This document shows positions 1-12,471 of a stretch of DNA of 64,000 nucleotides, one piece after another. Made by a program: the position numbers and the translations under genes. Position 1 is the stretch's first letter. The number at the start of each line of letters is the position of its first letter. The notes below the pieces were generated by a model that searched no databases, was not told the DNA's origin, and was given only the letters and a program-made list of their open reading frames with translations. Source of the DNA: Anaeromyces robustus (taxonomy: Eukaryota > Neocallimastigomycota > Neocallimastigomycetes > Neocallimastigales > Neocallimastigaceae); NCBI GenBank assembly GCA_002104895.1, contig MCFG01000058.1, forward strand, positions 90,001-154,000. Direction: 5' to 3'.

Positions 1-151
1 TATTTTCAATTTATTTAAATATTTACTGTTTTGTATATATACTATGGCAGTGTTTTTATGTTAGTTACGACTTGTTTTTTAATTATTTTTCATGTTTTAT
101 TTTTTATTATGGCAGTGTTTAAACCAAATAATAAGCTTGTTATTTAAATAA

Positions 152-247
<96 letters not shown>

Positions 248-1259
248 AAAAATATATAAGATATATAATAATTTTTAATAATAATATGTTTTATAAATAA
301 TTAATATATTATTAATTTAAATTAATATTATCTATTATATTCATTGAGATATATAAATTAATTGGTTGTCAAATTTTAAGATATATACACAATATTATTG
401 TAATATATTAATTATTGTTATTTCATTGACTATTTTTTATTCTTTAAAGTTAATAATATATTACAATATATTATAATATGTTGTTTTTAATTTAAAATAA
501 TAGGAGATAATATATTACTATTAATCAATTTAGTTATAAACTAATTAATTTATATATTGAATTGATTCAATTGTTCATATATTAATATATTTGTTTTATA
601 ATAATTAACTTTTTTTAATATTCAGATTTTAATCTTTTTACTATTCTTTTTTATAATATTAATAATATTTTATAATAAATAAATGAATATATGAATATAT
701 TTCGAATAAATAATTAAAAAAGTACTAAGTACAATTGAATGTAATTCTATAATAAATAATTTCAACAAATAAATTTATCATTATTATTTTATATAAATAA
801 GGAAATAATATTTTTTTTTAAAGATTGAAAAAAAATTTTTTTTTAAAAGCTTTTTTCTTTTTTCAAATAAAAACATAAAAATAAAATAACTACAGTTACC
901 GAGAAATTTTAAAGCACAAGATATATATATTTAAAAATATTTTTTTATAGACTTTATAATTTTATAATTTTAATCGCATAATATAAATATTTATTAAAAG
1001 TATATTTAATAAAATATTGTCGAGCTTTTTTATTATTTTTTCATACTTAAAAACAAAAATATTAATATTTTAATAAACAAAACAAAATAATCTTTTAACT
1101 ATTCAAATAAAAATTATAAAATAGAAAATATTATTAATCAATAAATCAATTAAATAAATCAATAAACAAGCAAATAAATAAATCAATATTCAATAACTTC
1201 AATTTAATAAATAACTTTATAAATAAATAAATAAATAACTATAAAATATATAATATAAA
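1..1259. other. AT-rich region upstream of the Abp1-like gene
   Basis: No coding region could be supported here. The stretch holds an (AAAT)n tract at about 150-246, scattered A and T runs, and a 13-bp direct repeat (tatggcagtgttt) at 43-55 and 108-120. The last few hundred bases presumably contain the promoter and 5' untranslated region of the gene starting at 1260, but no promoter motif can be pinned down in such AT-rich sequence. Confidence 0.6.
150..246. repeat. (AAAT)n microsatellite
   Basis: About 24 uninterrupted copies of the tetranucleotide AAAT. On the other strand it reads as a meaningless Ile/Tyr/Leu/Phe open frame. Confidence 0.95.
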
Positions 1260-3343
1260 ATGTCTTTATTATATACTCACTCAAGAGAATTAACTGCCTC
1301 TTTAAATGAATTAAAGGAACCATCTTCAAATACTGATTGGATTTTATTTGGATATGAAGGTGATGATATTACTTTAATAAACTCAGGAAGTAAATATTTA
1401 CTATTTTTTTTCATATACATAAATAAATAAATAAATAATAAATAAATAAATAAATAAATATATATTGATATATAAATAAACAACAAATAAATAAATAAAT
1501 AAATAAATAGATAAATAAGTAAATAAATATAAAAATTAATCAATTATTTTTAAATTTATAAACAAATGTATATATTTTTAATAAACGATAACTTTAATAA
1601 ATATAAAAAAAAAAAAAAAAAAATTGAAATAAGCTAATGGTTTAGAAGAAATTAAGGATGAATTTGATGAAGAATGTGTTCAATATGCTTTATTAAAAAT
1701 TTTTGGTAAATATTCAGTAAAAGAAAAAAATATTTAATAATAATAATAATAATATTATATGATAAATTCTTATTAATATCATATTGCAAATAAAAATATA
1801 GATGAAACAAGTAAAATGTTAAGATATATATACATTGCTTGGGTAATTATTTGTTCTAATTGTTTTGGTTTATATTATATATAAAATAAATAAATATAAT
1901 TATAATTAACAAATAATATATTATTATTAATAATATATAGTGTGGTGAATATGCTCCACCATTCCAAAAGGCTAATTTCAGTCAACATTCTCAAATTATT
2001 GAAAACTTTTTCAAAGTAAGATTTTAAAAAAAAATTTTTTTATGAAATTTAAATATAATTTAATATTTATATATATTTTTTTATTTTTTTTTTTTTTGTA
2101 TATATGTTAAATAAAAGGGCTATCATGTAAAAATAAATGCTCGTTGTTATGAAGATGTTGAACCAGAAAATATTATTAGTAAAGTTCAAAATACTTCTTT
2201 TACTAATTTCTCAACTAAGGTAGTATATATAATTTTCGTTATTGTAAACGTTAATGTATTATATATTAATTATTATAAAACTAAATAGGTTGCACCAATT
2301 CCACTTAAGAAACCAGTTTTTAATTTACCAAACAGACCAATAAATCAAGAATTAAAAAAACTTCCAACCCCAAAGCAATTCAATAGTACAGCTCCAGTTA
2401 CTTTTACACTTGGTGCTGGTGCTAAGAAAAATGAAAATCCAACCCCAACTGTTACTCCAACTCCAACTCCAACTAAAAATATATCAGCTCCAACTCCAGG
2501 TCCAAGGCCAAATCCATTGTCTCCAAGACCAAATCCATTAGCTCCAAGAACAAATCCATTAGCTCCAAAAGCTAATCCATTAAATGCTGATGCTTCAAAA
2601 CCAGTTGTACCAGTTAGTACTAAACCAGTTGTATCACCACAACCAACTACTACAACTCAAACTTCTAGTCCATCTCCATCCCTTGGAGTTAATCCATTAA
2701 ATCCAAAAAGAGCTAACCCATTATCTCCAAGAATGAACCCATTAGCTCCAAAACCAAATCCATTAAACAGAAATGATCCATTAACTGAACCAGTTCAATC
2801 TAATCAATCAGAAAAAGCTCCAATTAAATCATACAATCCATTTAATGTTGCAAGAGTTAATGTTAACACTAATGTTTTTGATAATGTTAAAATAGATAAT
2901 GCATCAGAACCAGTTGTTGAAAATGATGGTATTGATACTTCTAGTAGAGATTCTGTTGCCAATGTTAGAAAAATGTTTGAAGTAAATAATAATTTTTTAA
3001 ATAATTTTAGAAAAGTATATTCATTTGATTGAAAAAAATTAGAAAAGTAAAAAATATGAAATAGGTTTTATTTTAATATATAAATTTACATACATAATAA
3101 ATCAACAGGAAATAATATCAAAAAAAAAAAAAAAAATAATAATAAAAATAAAAAATAATTTTTAATTATATAAGTAAATCATTGTGAATTATTAAAATTT
3201 AAATAAATATTATAGTTTTTTTTTTTTTTAAAAAAAAGGATAGCAATAAATATGATAATATTTCAATATATGAATGAATATACAATACAATTTTTTGATT
3301 TTAATTATATATTTATGATTTTATATATTCTAATTATTTATTG

Positions 3344-3384
<41 letters not shown>

Positions 3385-4327
3385 TATATTTAAATCATAT
3401 AAAGAAAAAACCAGAAAAAAAAATAAATAAGGTTATGCTTAAATCTCAACTCTTTTCAAATAATAATAATGAATATGCCTCTAAGGCTAAAGTTAGAGAA
3501 GAAAGATTAAGAAGAGAACAAGAAGACAATGCTTTACTTGAAAGAGAAAAACTTGCTAACAAGCAACGTGAATTAAGTGAAGAAATTTCTGAATCAAGAA
3601 AGAGTAATGAAACTGTTAATGTTTCACAACAAACTTCATCTACTAATCCATTTAGAAATAATCCTTTAAACTCTCAAAAATCTAATCCAGTTAATGTTCC
3701 AAAAGCAAATCCATTAAGTCCACCAAAATCTAATCCAGTTAATGTTCCAAAGGCAAATCCATTAAGTCCACCAAAAATTAATCCATTAAATGCTAGAGCA
3801 AATCCATTAAGTCCACCAAAAACTAATCCATTAAATGCTAGAGCAAACCCATTAAGTCCACCAAAAACTAATCCACTAAATGCTAGAGCAAACCCATTAA
3901 GTCCACCAAAGGTTAATCCATTAAATTCTAACAAAACTGAAGCATCTGCTCCACCAGCATTACCAGCTAGAGAAAACCCATTAGCTCCACCAGCTTTACC
4001 AGCTAGAGAAAATCCATTAGCTCCACCAGCTTTACCAGCTAGGGAAAACCCATTAGCTCCACCAGCTTTACCTGCTAGAGATACCGCTCCAGCTTTACCA
4101 ACTAGATCTAATCCTTTAGCTCCACCACCATTACCACAAAGAGTTTTAGATTCTAGTCCAGAAGAAAGAGAAAGAAAAGAACGTGAAGAAAGAGAAAGAA
4201 AAGAACGTGAAGAAAAAGAAAGAAAAGAACGTGAAGAAAGAGAAAGAATAGAACGCGAAGAAAGAGAAAGAAAACAACGTGAAGAACAAGAAAAACAAAA
4301 GGCTAAAGCTGCTAAGGTATGATTAAT

Positions 4328-4366
<39 letters not shown>

Positions 4367-4955
4367 ATTATAATGTTATTTTTATATAAATTTTTTTATT
4401 ATTATTAAATATTTATTGAATTTGTTATAGATATTTATTATTGTATTTATTATAATAATTATAATTTTTTTTTTTTATTTTCATATCTATTTACTATTAT
4501 TTAATTATCGTTATTAATTATTGTTATTAATTATTAATATAATAATTATACAGAGTTCTAGCGGTGATTCAGCAATTGTTACATTTGATTATGAACCACA
4601 AGAAGAAAATGAAATTGCTTTAGTTGAAGGAGAAATTGTTGTAAATATTATTCAACTAGATGAAGGATGGTGGCAAGGTGAAAACAGTAAGGGAGAAGTT
4701 GGTTTATTCCCATCAAATTATGTTGAATTAATGGCTGCTACAGCAGCTGTTCCAGAACCAGCTCCAACTCAAAATGAATCTGGTAAATCTGCAATAGCAC
4801 TTTATGATTATGATGCCCAAGAAGATAATGAAATTTCCTTTAAAGAAGGTGATATAATAACAAAACTTAATTTTATTACTGATGACTGGTGGGAAGGTGT
4901 TGTTAATGGTAAATGTGGATTATTCCCAGGAAATTATGTTGAAATTAACAATTAA
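1260..4955 (+). CDS. ABP1: Abp1/drebrin-like actin-binding protein (ADF-H, Pro-rich, two SH3)
   Basis: This gene likely encodes an adaptor linking actin patches to endocytosis, as Abp1 and drebrin-like proteins do. I read eight exons: 1260-1389, 1634-1705, 1802-1842, 1941-2015, 2118-2219, 2289-3014, 3432-4316 and 4554-4955. Together they make 2433 nt, 810 residues, with every junction GT-AG and in frame. Residues 1-140 form an ADF-homology domain (WILFGYEGDD, LRYIYIAWCGE, FFKGYHVKINAR). Residues 141-620 are Pro/Asn-rich, with many NPLAP and NPLSPP repeats, two NPF motifs, and four PPALPAR copies plus related PxxPxR sites. A highly charged ERERKEREE coil follows. Two SH3 domains (about 680-735 and 755-809) show ALYDY, WWxG and GLFPGNYVE signatures. 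The family assignment is firm from domain order; the ABP1 symbol is by analogy. The exon 6/7 junction is the least certain, because the intron holds a poly-T run and an open frame that continues through it. Confidence 0.88.
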
Positions 4956-6594
<1,639 letters not shown>

Positions 6595-9500
6595 ATGTTG
6601 TTAACAATATCTTATATTAATAATAATGAAGATTCAGAAATAAAAGAAACAACATTTGCTAAAAGATTTCTTCAGACAGCTGAAGAAAAAAAAGATAAAC
6701 CAATTTTAATATTTTATACAACAGAAAGTAATGACGAACCAATTAGATTAACATATGGTGAATTGTTAGTAGCAATTAATAAAGTAGCAACTGGTTTATT
6801 TAAAACTGTTAAATTAAAAAAAGGTGATGTTGTTGGTTTATATTTACCAAATTGTTTACCATATGTAGTAGTTGAAGGAGCAATTGAATCTTGTGGTTTA
6901 ATTATGTTTCAATTAAATCCAACTTATACAAGTGATCAATTGTCAAGACTTATTAATAAAGGAAAACCAACACTTATTGTAACGGCATCTCCTTTACTTC
7001 CAAATATTCGAAATTTTAATAGTGATATAAAAATACTTTTAGTCGATACTCCAAATAATGATATTGAGCATAATAATTTTTCATTTAAAGAAATGATGAA
7101 TACTGAAACCGATAAAGAATTACTTCAAAATATTAGAAATCAAATTCAACCAGATGATCTTATTTATTATGGTTGTACTTCAGGAAGTACAGGAGATCCA
7201 AAAATTTGTACATATACTAATAGACAATTTTCAGGTAATATGATGGAAGTTACAGAAGAATATTCAAAGATTCCACTAGAACGTAAAAAAATTTTAGGAT
7301 TTGTTCCATTCTTTACAACAACTGGTCATATTATATTGGGAACAATGTTTTTACAAGGTTTTTTTTATGTTTTAACCGATAAATTTAATCCTGAAAAACT
7401 ATTTCAAATAATTGAAAAAGAAAAAGTTACTAATATTTCAGCATCACCAGCTGCATTTTTAGCATTAATGCATCATCCAAGTAGAACAAATTATGATCTT
7501 TCTTCTTTGAAAGAATGTATGGTTGGTGGAGCAGCTGCATCAAATGAATTTTTAGAAAAAGTAATATCTACTTTTAATTTAGATTATATGGCTAGTGCAT
7601 TTGGTATGACGGAAGGTTGTGGTTTATTATATAAAATGCCAGCTAAATCTACTGGAATTGCTGCAGGACCTATTAATCATTTTGAAGTAAGAATTGTTGA
7701 TAGAGAAACAAGAGAAATTGTTAATATTGGTTATCCAGGTGAATTAGAATTTCGTAGTAATATTATGATGAAAGAATATTTAGATAATGATGAAGCAAAT
7801 AAACAAGCATTTACTGAAGATAGATGGTTTAGAACAGGAGATGAAGCAATTATGGAAGCAGATGGATTTTTAAAAATTACGGGAAGAATAAAAGAAATGA
7901 TTTTGAGAGGTGGTCATAATATTTGGCCAAATGAAATTATTGATGTTATTAATCAACATCCAAAAATTCAAGAAACAGCAGTTATTGGTATTCCTGATAA
8001 ATTCCAAGGTGAATCTGTTGTAGCATTTGTTATTATTAAACCAGGATGTAAATTTGATAATTTAGAAAGAGAACTTCGTGATTATTTAAAAGATAAATTA
8101 GTTCCATTTTCAATTCCTACATATTATTTTGATCTTCCCGAACTTCCTAGAAATTCATCTCGTAAAGTTTATGCTCCAAAATTAAAAGAAATGGTTAATG
8201 ATTTAATTCAAGAAAAATTTAAAAAATTAGCAGAAAACAATAAAGATAAACCAACAACTGATCATGGAAAAGAATTAGCAAAATTATGGAGTCAATGGTT
8301 TGATGTACCAATTGATATTATTTCTAGATCTACTAATTTCTTTGAAATGGGAGGTGATTCTTTAGTAGGTGTTCAAACAACAGCTCTTATTAAAAAATAT
8401 TATGAAGATATTCCATTTAATTTCCTTAATACTTATCAAACATTAGGACAAATTGAAGATTTCTTAATTGATCCTGAAGGATCTATTAAAGTTGATATTC
8501 AATTAATTAAAGATTATTATGAAGTTAAATCTAAAACAGCTAATGAAATCTTTGGAGAAATTAATACTATTAAAAATAAGAATAGAAAAAGAGTTGCAGT
8601 TACAGGAGCTACAGGATATCTTGGTGTATATGTTGTAAATGAATTAAGTAAAAGAGATGAAATCGAAAAGATTTATTGTATTGGAAGAAGTTCTAATTTA
8701 AGTGAATTAAAAGCTAAAATGTTATCTATGATGAGAAAAGTTAATATAGAAATAAATGATAAGATTGAATTAGTTATTGGTGATGTTACTCAAAAGAATT
8801 GTGGAATTGAACCAACAAAGTTAGAAGAAATTCAACGAGAGTGTAAATCAATAATTCATTGTGCAGCAGTAGTTAATTGGAATAAAACATATGGACAATT
8901 AAAAGAGGCTAATGTTACAGGAGTAATTAATGCAATGAAAGTTGCAGGTAAATCTATAGATTTTGTATATATTTCATCATTTGGAGCAGCAATAAAAAAA
9001 AATGAAACATTAAGTGATAAAATGCCTAAGAAAGCATTTGGATATATTCAAACTAAATGGTTATCAGAACATTATGTAAGAAAAGGTAAAGAAATTGGAA
9101 TTAATTCAACAATTATTAGACCATGTTATATTATTGCAGATTCTAAAACAGGAGTTTGTAATACAGATGATTTTATTTATAAATTCATTAGACAGTGTAT
9201 TTTAACCAAAATTGCGCCATCTGATGTATTACTTAATTTAACACCAGTAGATAAAGTTGCTAAAGGAATTGTCGATTTTATGCATTCTAATAAAATTATT
9301 AATCTTCTTCCAGCAAAACAAACATCTACAAATGAATTATTTAAAATTTTCAATGAAAAGTATAATCAATCAATAACAATATTAGATAAGGAACAATGGA
9401 TGATGAAATTTTTAGAAATGACTAAAGATAATGAAGATGCTTTATCTATTGTTCCATCATTAGTGGTTATTTATAAAAATTATGAATTCACAAGTGATTT

Positions 9501-9627
9501 CTTAAATGGTAAAAATGATTTTTTAAACTTTGAAGATAATGATATAATAGTCAATTTCAATAAACTTAATGAAAGTGGATTTTTCACAAAAGAAGGATGT
9601 CATAATTTATTTGGAAGATCAAAATAA
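6595..9627 (+). CDS. NRPS-like carboxylate reductase (A-T-R), copy 1
   Basis: An intronless 1010-residue enzyme that should adenylate a carboxylic acid, load it on a phosphopantetheine arm and release it reductively as an aldehyde or alcohol. The adenylation domain (about 20-530) shows the P-loop-like YYGCTSGSTGDPK (191-203), FGMTEG (336-341), GYPGELEF, WFRTGDEA and GRIKEMILRGGHNIWP. The catalytic lysine context is SSRKV (K524), where many relatives have SGK. The carrier domain has MGGDSL with attachment Ser589. The reductase has a Rossmann TGATGYLG (670-677), YISSFG and YIQTK (Y817, K821). It lacks the extra N-terminal region of Lys2, so the alpha-aminoadipate reductase role is not implied. 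It is about as long as fungal aryl-acid reductases of the A-T-R type. The start is supported by alignment with the two paralogues (MLTKSY). The substrate is unknown. Confidence 0.92.
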   Translation: MLLTISYINNNEDSEIKETTFAKRFLQTAEEKKDKPILIFYTTESNDEPIRLTYGELLVAINKVATGLFKTVKLKKGDVVGLYLPNCLPYVVVEGAIESCGLIMFQLNPTYTSDQLSRLINKGKPTLIVTASPLLPNIRNFNSDIKILLVDTPNNDIEHNNFSFKEMMNTETDKELLQNIRNQIQPDDLIYYGCTSGSTGDPKICTYTNRQFSGNMMEVTEEYSKIPLERKKILGFVPFFTTTGHIILGTMFLQGFFYVLTDKFNPEKLFQIIEKEKVTNISASPAAFLALMHHPSRTNYDLSSLKECMVGGAAASNEFLEKVISTFNLDYMASAFGMTEGCGLLYKMPAKSTGIAAGPINHFEVRIVDRETREIVNIGYPGELEFRSNIMMKEYLDNDEANKQAFTEDRWFRTGDEAIMEADGFLKITGRIKEMILRGGHNIWPNEIIDVINQHPKIQETAVIGIPDKFQGESVVAFVIIKPGCKFDNLERELRDYLKDKLVPFSIPTYYFDLPELPRNSSRKVYAPKLKEMVNDLIQEKFKKLAENNKDKPTTDHGKELAKLWSQWFDVPIDIISRSTNFFEMGGDSLVGVQTTALIKKYYEDIPFNFLNTYQTLGQIEDFLIDPEGSIKVDIQLIKDYYEVKSKTANEIFGEINTIKNKNRKRVAVTGATGYLGVYVVNELSKRDEIEKIYCIGRSSNLSELKAKMLSMMRKVNIEINDKIELVIGDVTQKNCGIEPTKLEEIQRECKSIIHCAAVVNWNKTYGQLKEANVTGVINAMKVAGKSIDFVYISSFGAAIKKNETLSDKMPKKAFGYIQTKWLSEHYVRKGKEIGINSTIIRPCYIIADSKTGVCNTDDFIYKFIRQCILTKIAPSDVLLNLTPVDKVAKGIVDFMHSNKIINLLPAKQTSTNELFKIFNEKYNQSITILDKEQWMMKFLEMTKDNEDALSIVPSLVVIYKNYEFTSDFLNGKNDFLNFEDNDIIVNFNKLNESGFFTKEGCHNLFGRSK

Positions 9628-9657
9628 ATATAACTATATAATTTTTTTAGAAGACCA

Positions 9658-9786
9658 GTAAATAAAATAAAATAAAATAAAATAAAATAAAATAAAATAA
9701 AATAAAATAAAATAAAATAAAATAAAATAAAATAAAATAAAATAAAATAAAATAAAATAAAATAAAATAAAATAAAATAAAATAAA
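9658..9786. repeat. (AAAAT)n microsatellite
   Basis: About 25 copies of the pentanucleotide AAAAT directly after the stop of NRPS-like copy 1, with slight decay to AAAAC at the end. Confidence 0.95.
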
Positions 9787-12100
9787 ACAAAACAAAATAA
9801 ATATTTAAATTACTTTGATAAAGTGTTTATATTAAGATATTAAGACTTTGTTCCTCCAAAAGAATTATACATTTATAACATTTTTATATCAAATTATTTT
9901 TATATTTATCATTTTTAAATCAAAATATAAGATATATATGTTTGTCTGCCATACTATTTATTTTCTTTTCTTATAGACTAACACATAGAGAGTATAGAGA
10001 GTATGAACAAAGAATTGATGTTTTCAATTTTTTGTCCATACCATCAAGGATCCATCAACCAAGGATAAAATTGGTCAATATTACGTTTTATATATAAACT
10101 CTAATATTAATATTATTTATTTATTTAAATATATTAAAATTAACTCTAATTATTATATATATATATAATTAAATTATAATATATTGATGTGTAATAAAAA
10201 AGTATATTTAATAATTAAAGTTTTATAAACCATGGAACGTGTATTATTTATTAATTGTTTTGTGTTATTTTTTGTAATGATATAGTTAAATTTTGGTAAA
10301 TTTTAATGTATTGTGGCTTATAAAATTATATTGCATACATTACTTCAAAACATTTAAATAAATATTTCTAATAATATATGATATATAAATGATAATATTT
10401 TTTTATATATAATTAAAATAATCTTTTTTTTTATTTTATTTTATATAAATAATATAAATTTAAATTTAGTTTAGTTCTGTATTATTATTATGTACAATTT
10501 ATATATAAGAAATTTAATGTTTTTAAAATGGTTTTTTAATTCATTTTATAATTGATAATTTCATTAGAAAAATATTTTTATTATATGAGAGTAAGGGTGC
10601 CTTACTCATACATCAATATAAAAAATTAATTAAAAAAATAAAATTGAAGGAATAAATTCATTAATTAATTTTCATATTAATTTCAATATTTTTATATAAA
10701 CAACGTAGTAGTAACCAATCACAATATATAGAAACAAAAAAATTTTTCATAAAATAAACAAATTAATAAATAAATAAATTGATAGATAGTTACACAATTA
10801 TGCGATATAATTAATAATTTTTAATTAATTTTTTTTTATTCCAAAACCTTTTGTTTCATATATATAGTTCTGTTATCAATAAGATATAAACCATCAAAGG
10901 AAGTTTTATTAGAATAAAATTAAATTATTTTATTTGATATATGTGTATATACAAATGAAATAAAAAAATTTAATATAAAATTAATAACTTTAATTTATCT
11001 ATAATTAATAGATATTATTAAATTTTTTTTTTTTTTTTTTTTTTAAAAAAAAAATTATGAATAGATATGTATTAATATATATGTAAAGAATAATAATGAT
11101 TATATGACTTTATATAACATTTATATAAATTATTTGTTATATATTTTAAATTAACAATTTATTTGTTATATGTTTTATATTAATAATTTTATCTAAAAAT
11201 AAGGTTATTTATTTTTTCATATTCTATAGTATTATTTTGAAATTAAAAACATTAATAAACTGTTAAAAATCATCCATAATATCTTATTTAAATAATAATA
11301 ATACTAAGGATTAAACAATTAAAAAAAAAGTATTAAACAATTAAAAAAAAAAAAAAAAACTGGAATTTTTTTTTCATATTTTTGAGGAAAAATAAAATAT
11401 AAATCTAAAATGGTTTAATATTATTGAAAATTATTATTTCATGATGAATTTTTTAAAGGAAAAATAAAATTAATTTTTTTAATTTTTAAAATAAAGAAAT
11501 GTGTTCAATTTATTAATGAATGAATCATAAAAATTATAATAAGGAAAAATTAAAATAATCTATATATAGAATAATAAAAATCACGTCATAATTTTTTATA
11601 TAGTTTATGCACTGATAAATAAAAAATAACTATTTCTATATATAATTATTAATTATAGATATTGATATAGAAATAAAAATTTGAATGTAATTATAATATT
11701 GCAAATTGATGCTTTCAATTTTTTTGTCTTTCTAAGATTAAATAAATAATTTAGATCAATTAGTCCAGAAAAATTATTATATTCATAATGAAATAAATGA
11801 AATGAACATTATAAAAAAACATAATAATAATAATAACATTAAATTTGGTTCGTTTAATGTTATATATATATTTTTTTAATTAACTCAAATATATGAGAAA
11901 AAAATTTCTAAGGAATTTTCAAAAGTTAAATAATTATATTTTTAATTTATTAAAATAAAAAAAAAAAAAATTTTTTTAAATTACTTTTTTATAATATATT
12001 TAATTTTTTTTTTAAAATAATATAATAGAAAAAATAAATAAATAAATATATATATATATATAATATGTAAGCTTCATTTATAATAAATAATATATTAAAT

Positions 12101-12185
12101 ATATGAAATTACATAAACGTAATGATATTTATATGAAATTATATAAACGTTACGACATTTATGTAATTTCCAAATATATTATTAA
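12101..12185. repeat. Imperfect inverted and direct repeat upstream of copy 2
   Basis: A perfect 13-bp inverted pair, gaaattacataaa (12105-12117) and tttatgtaatttc (12158-12170), extends imperfectly outward into AT-rich flanks and inward through cgtaa/ttacg. The same block also contains a direct repeat (atgaaattacataaacgt and atgaaattatataaacgt). It could be a hairpin regulatory element or a remnant of a small foldback element. Confidence 0.6.
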
Positions 12186-12192
12186 TTATACA

Positions 12193-12243
12193 CAAAATTC
12201 TATTATTTTAATTAAATATTTTTAATTAAAAAATAGAATTTTG
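12193..12243. repeat. AT-rich hairpin, ~23-bp stem
   Basis: The arm caaaattctattattttaat and its continuation pair almost perfectly (one bulge) with the sequence ending aatagaattttg, around a 4-base loop. It lies about 230 bp upstream of the copy 2 start codon. Function is unknown. Confidence 0.7.
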
Positions 12244-12471
12244 GGTTATAGTTATTAATCATTATAGAAATTTAATCGTATAAATTTTTTTCTTTAATCT
12301 CTTTTTTTTTTTTCTTCTTCATCTTTATAATTTTTTTTGAAAATCTTATTTTTGATTATATAATTAAGTTAAATAATTGATATTTTTTTTATAGATTAAT
12401 ATTAATTATTTATTAAATATAATAGATTGTTATTCTTTATATTATATAATAACATTAATATTAAAAAAAAA

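Larger units (their letters stand above)
9628..12471. other. Intergenic region between NRPS-like copies 1 and 2
   Basis: No gene could be supported in this 2.8 kb. It holds an (AAAAT)n tract, a short GC-richer hairpin at 10589-10607 (gagtaagg/ccttactc with a 3-base loop), a repeated motif at 10013 and 11704, and two strong hairpins close to the copy 2 promoter. Confidence 0.6.

Noticed and set aside
3252-3431. N-terminal part of the long open frame preceding exon 7 of the Abp1-like gene
   Set aside because: It encodes Ile/Tyr and a poly-Phe run from a T tract; splicing from 3014 to 3432 gives a continuous sensible protein.
6595-9627. Identification as Lys2 (alpha-aminoadipate reductase)
   Set aside because: The A-T-R order fits, but the protein is about 400 residues shorter than Lys2, and three copies are not expected for a lysine-pathway enzyme. 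The general reductase call is safer.
12427-12471. Fifteen-codon N-terminal extension of NRPS-like copy 2
   Set aside because: The paralogues start at the MLTKSY-type methionine, and the extra codons are AT-rich low-complexity sequence.
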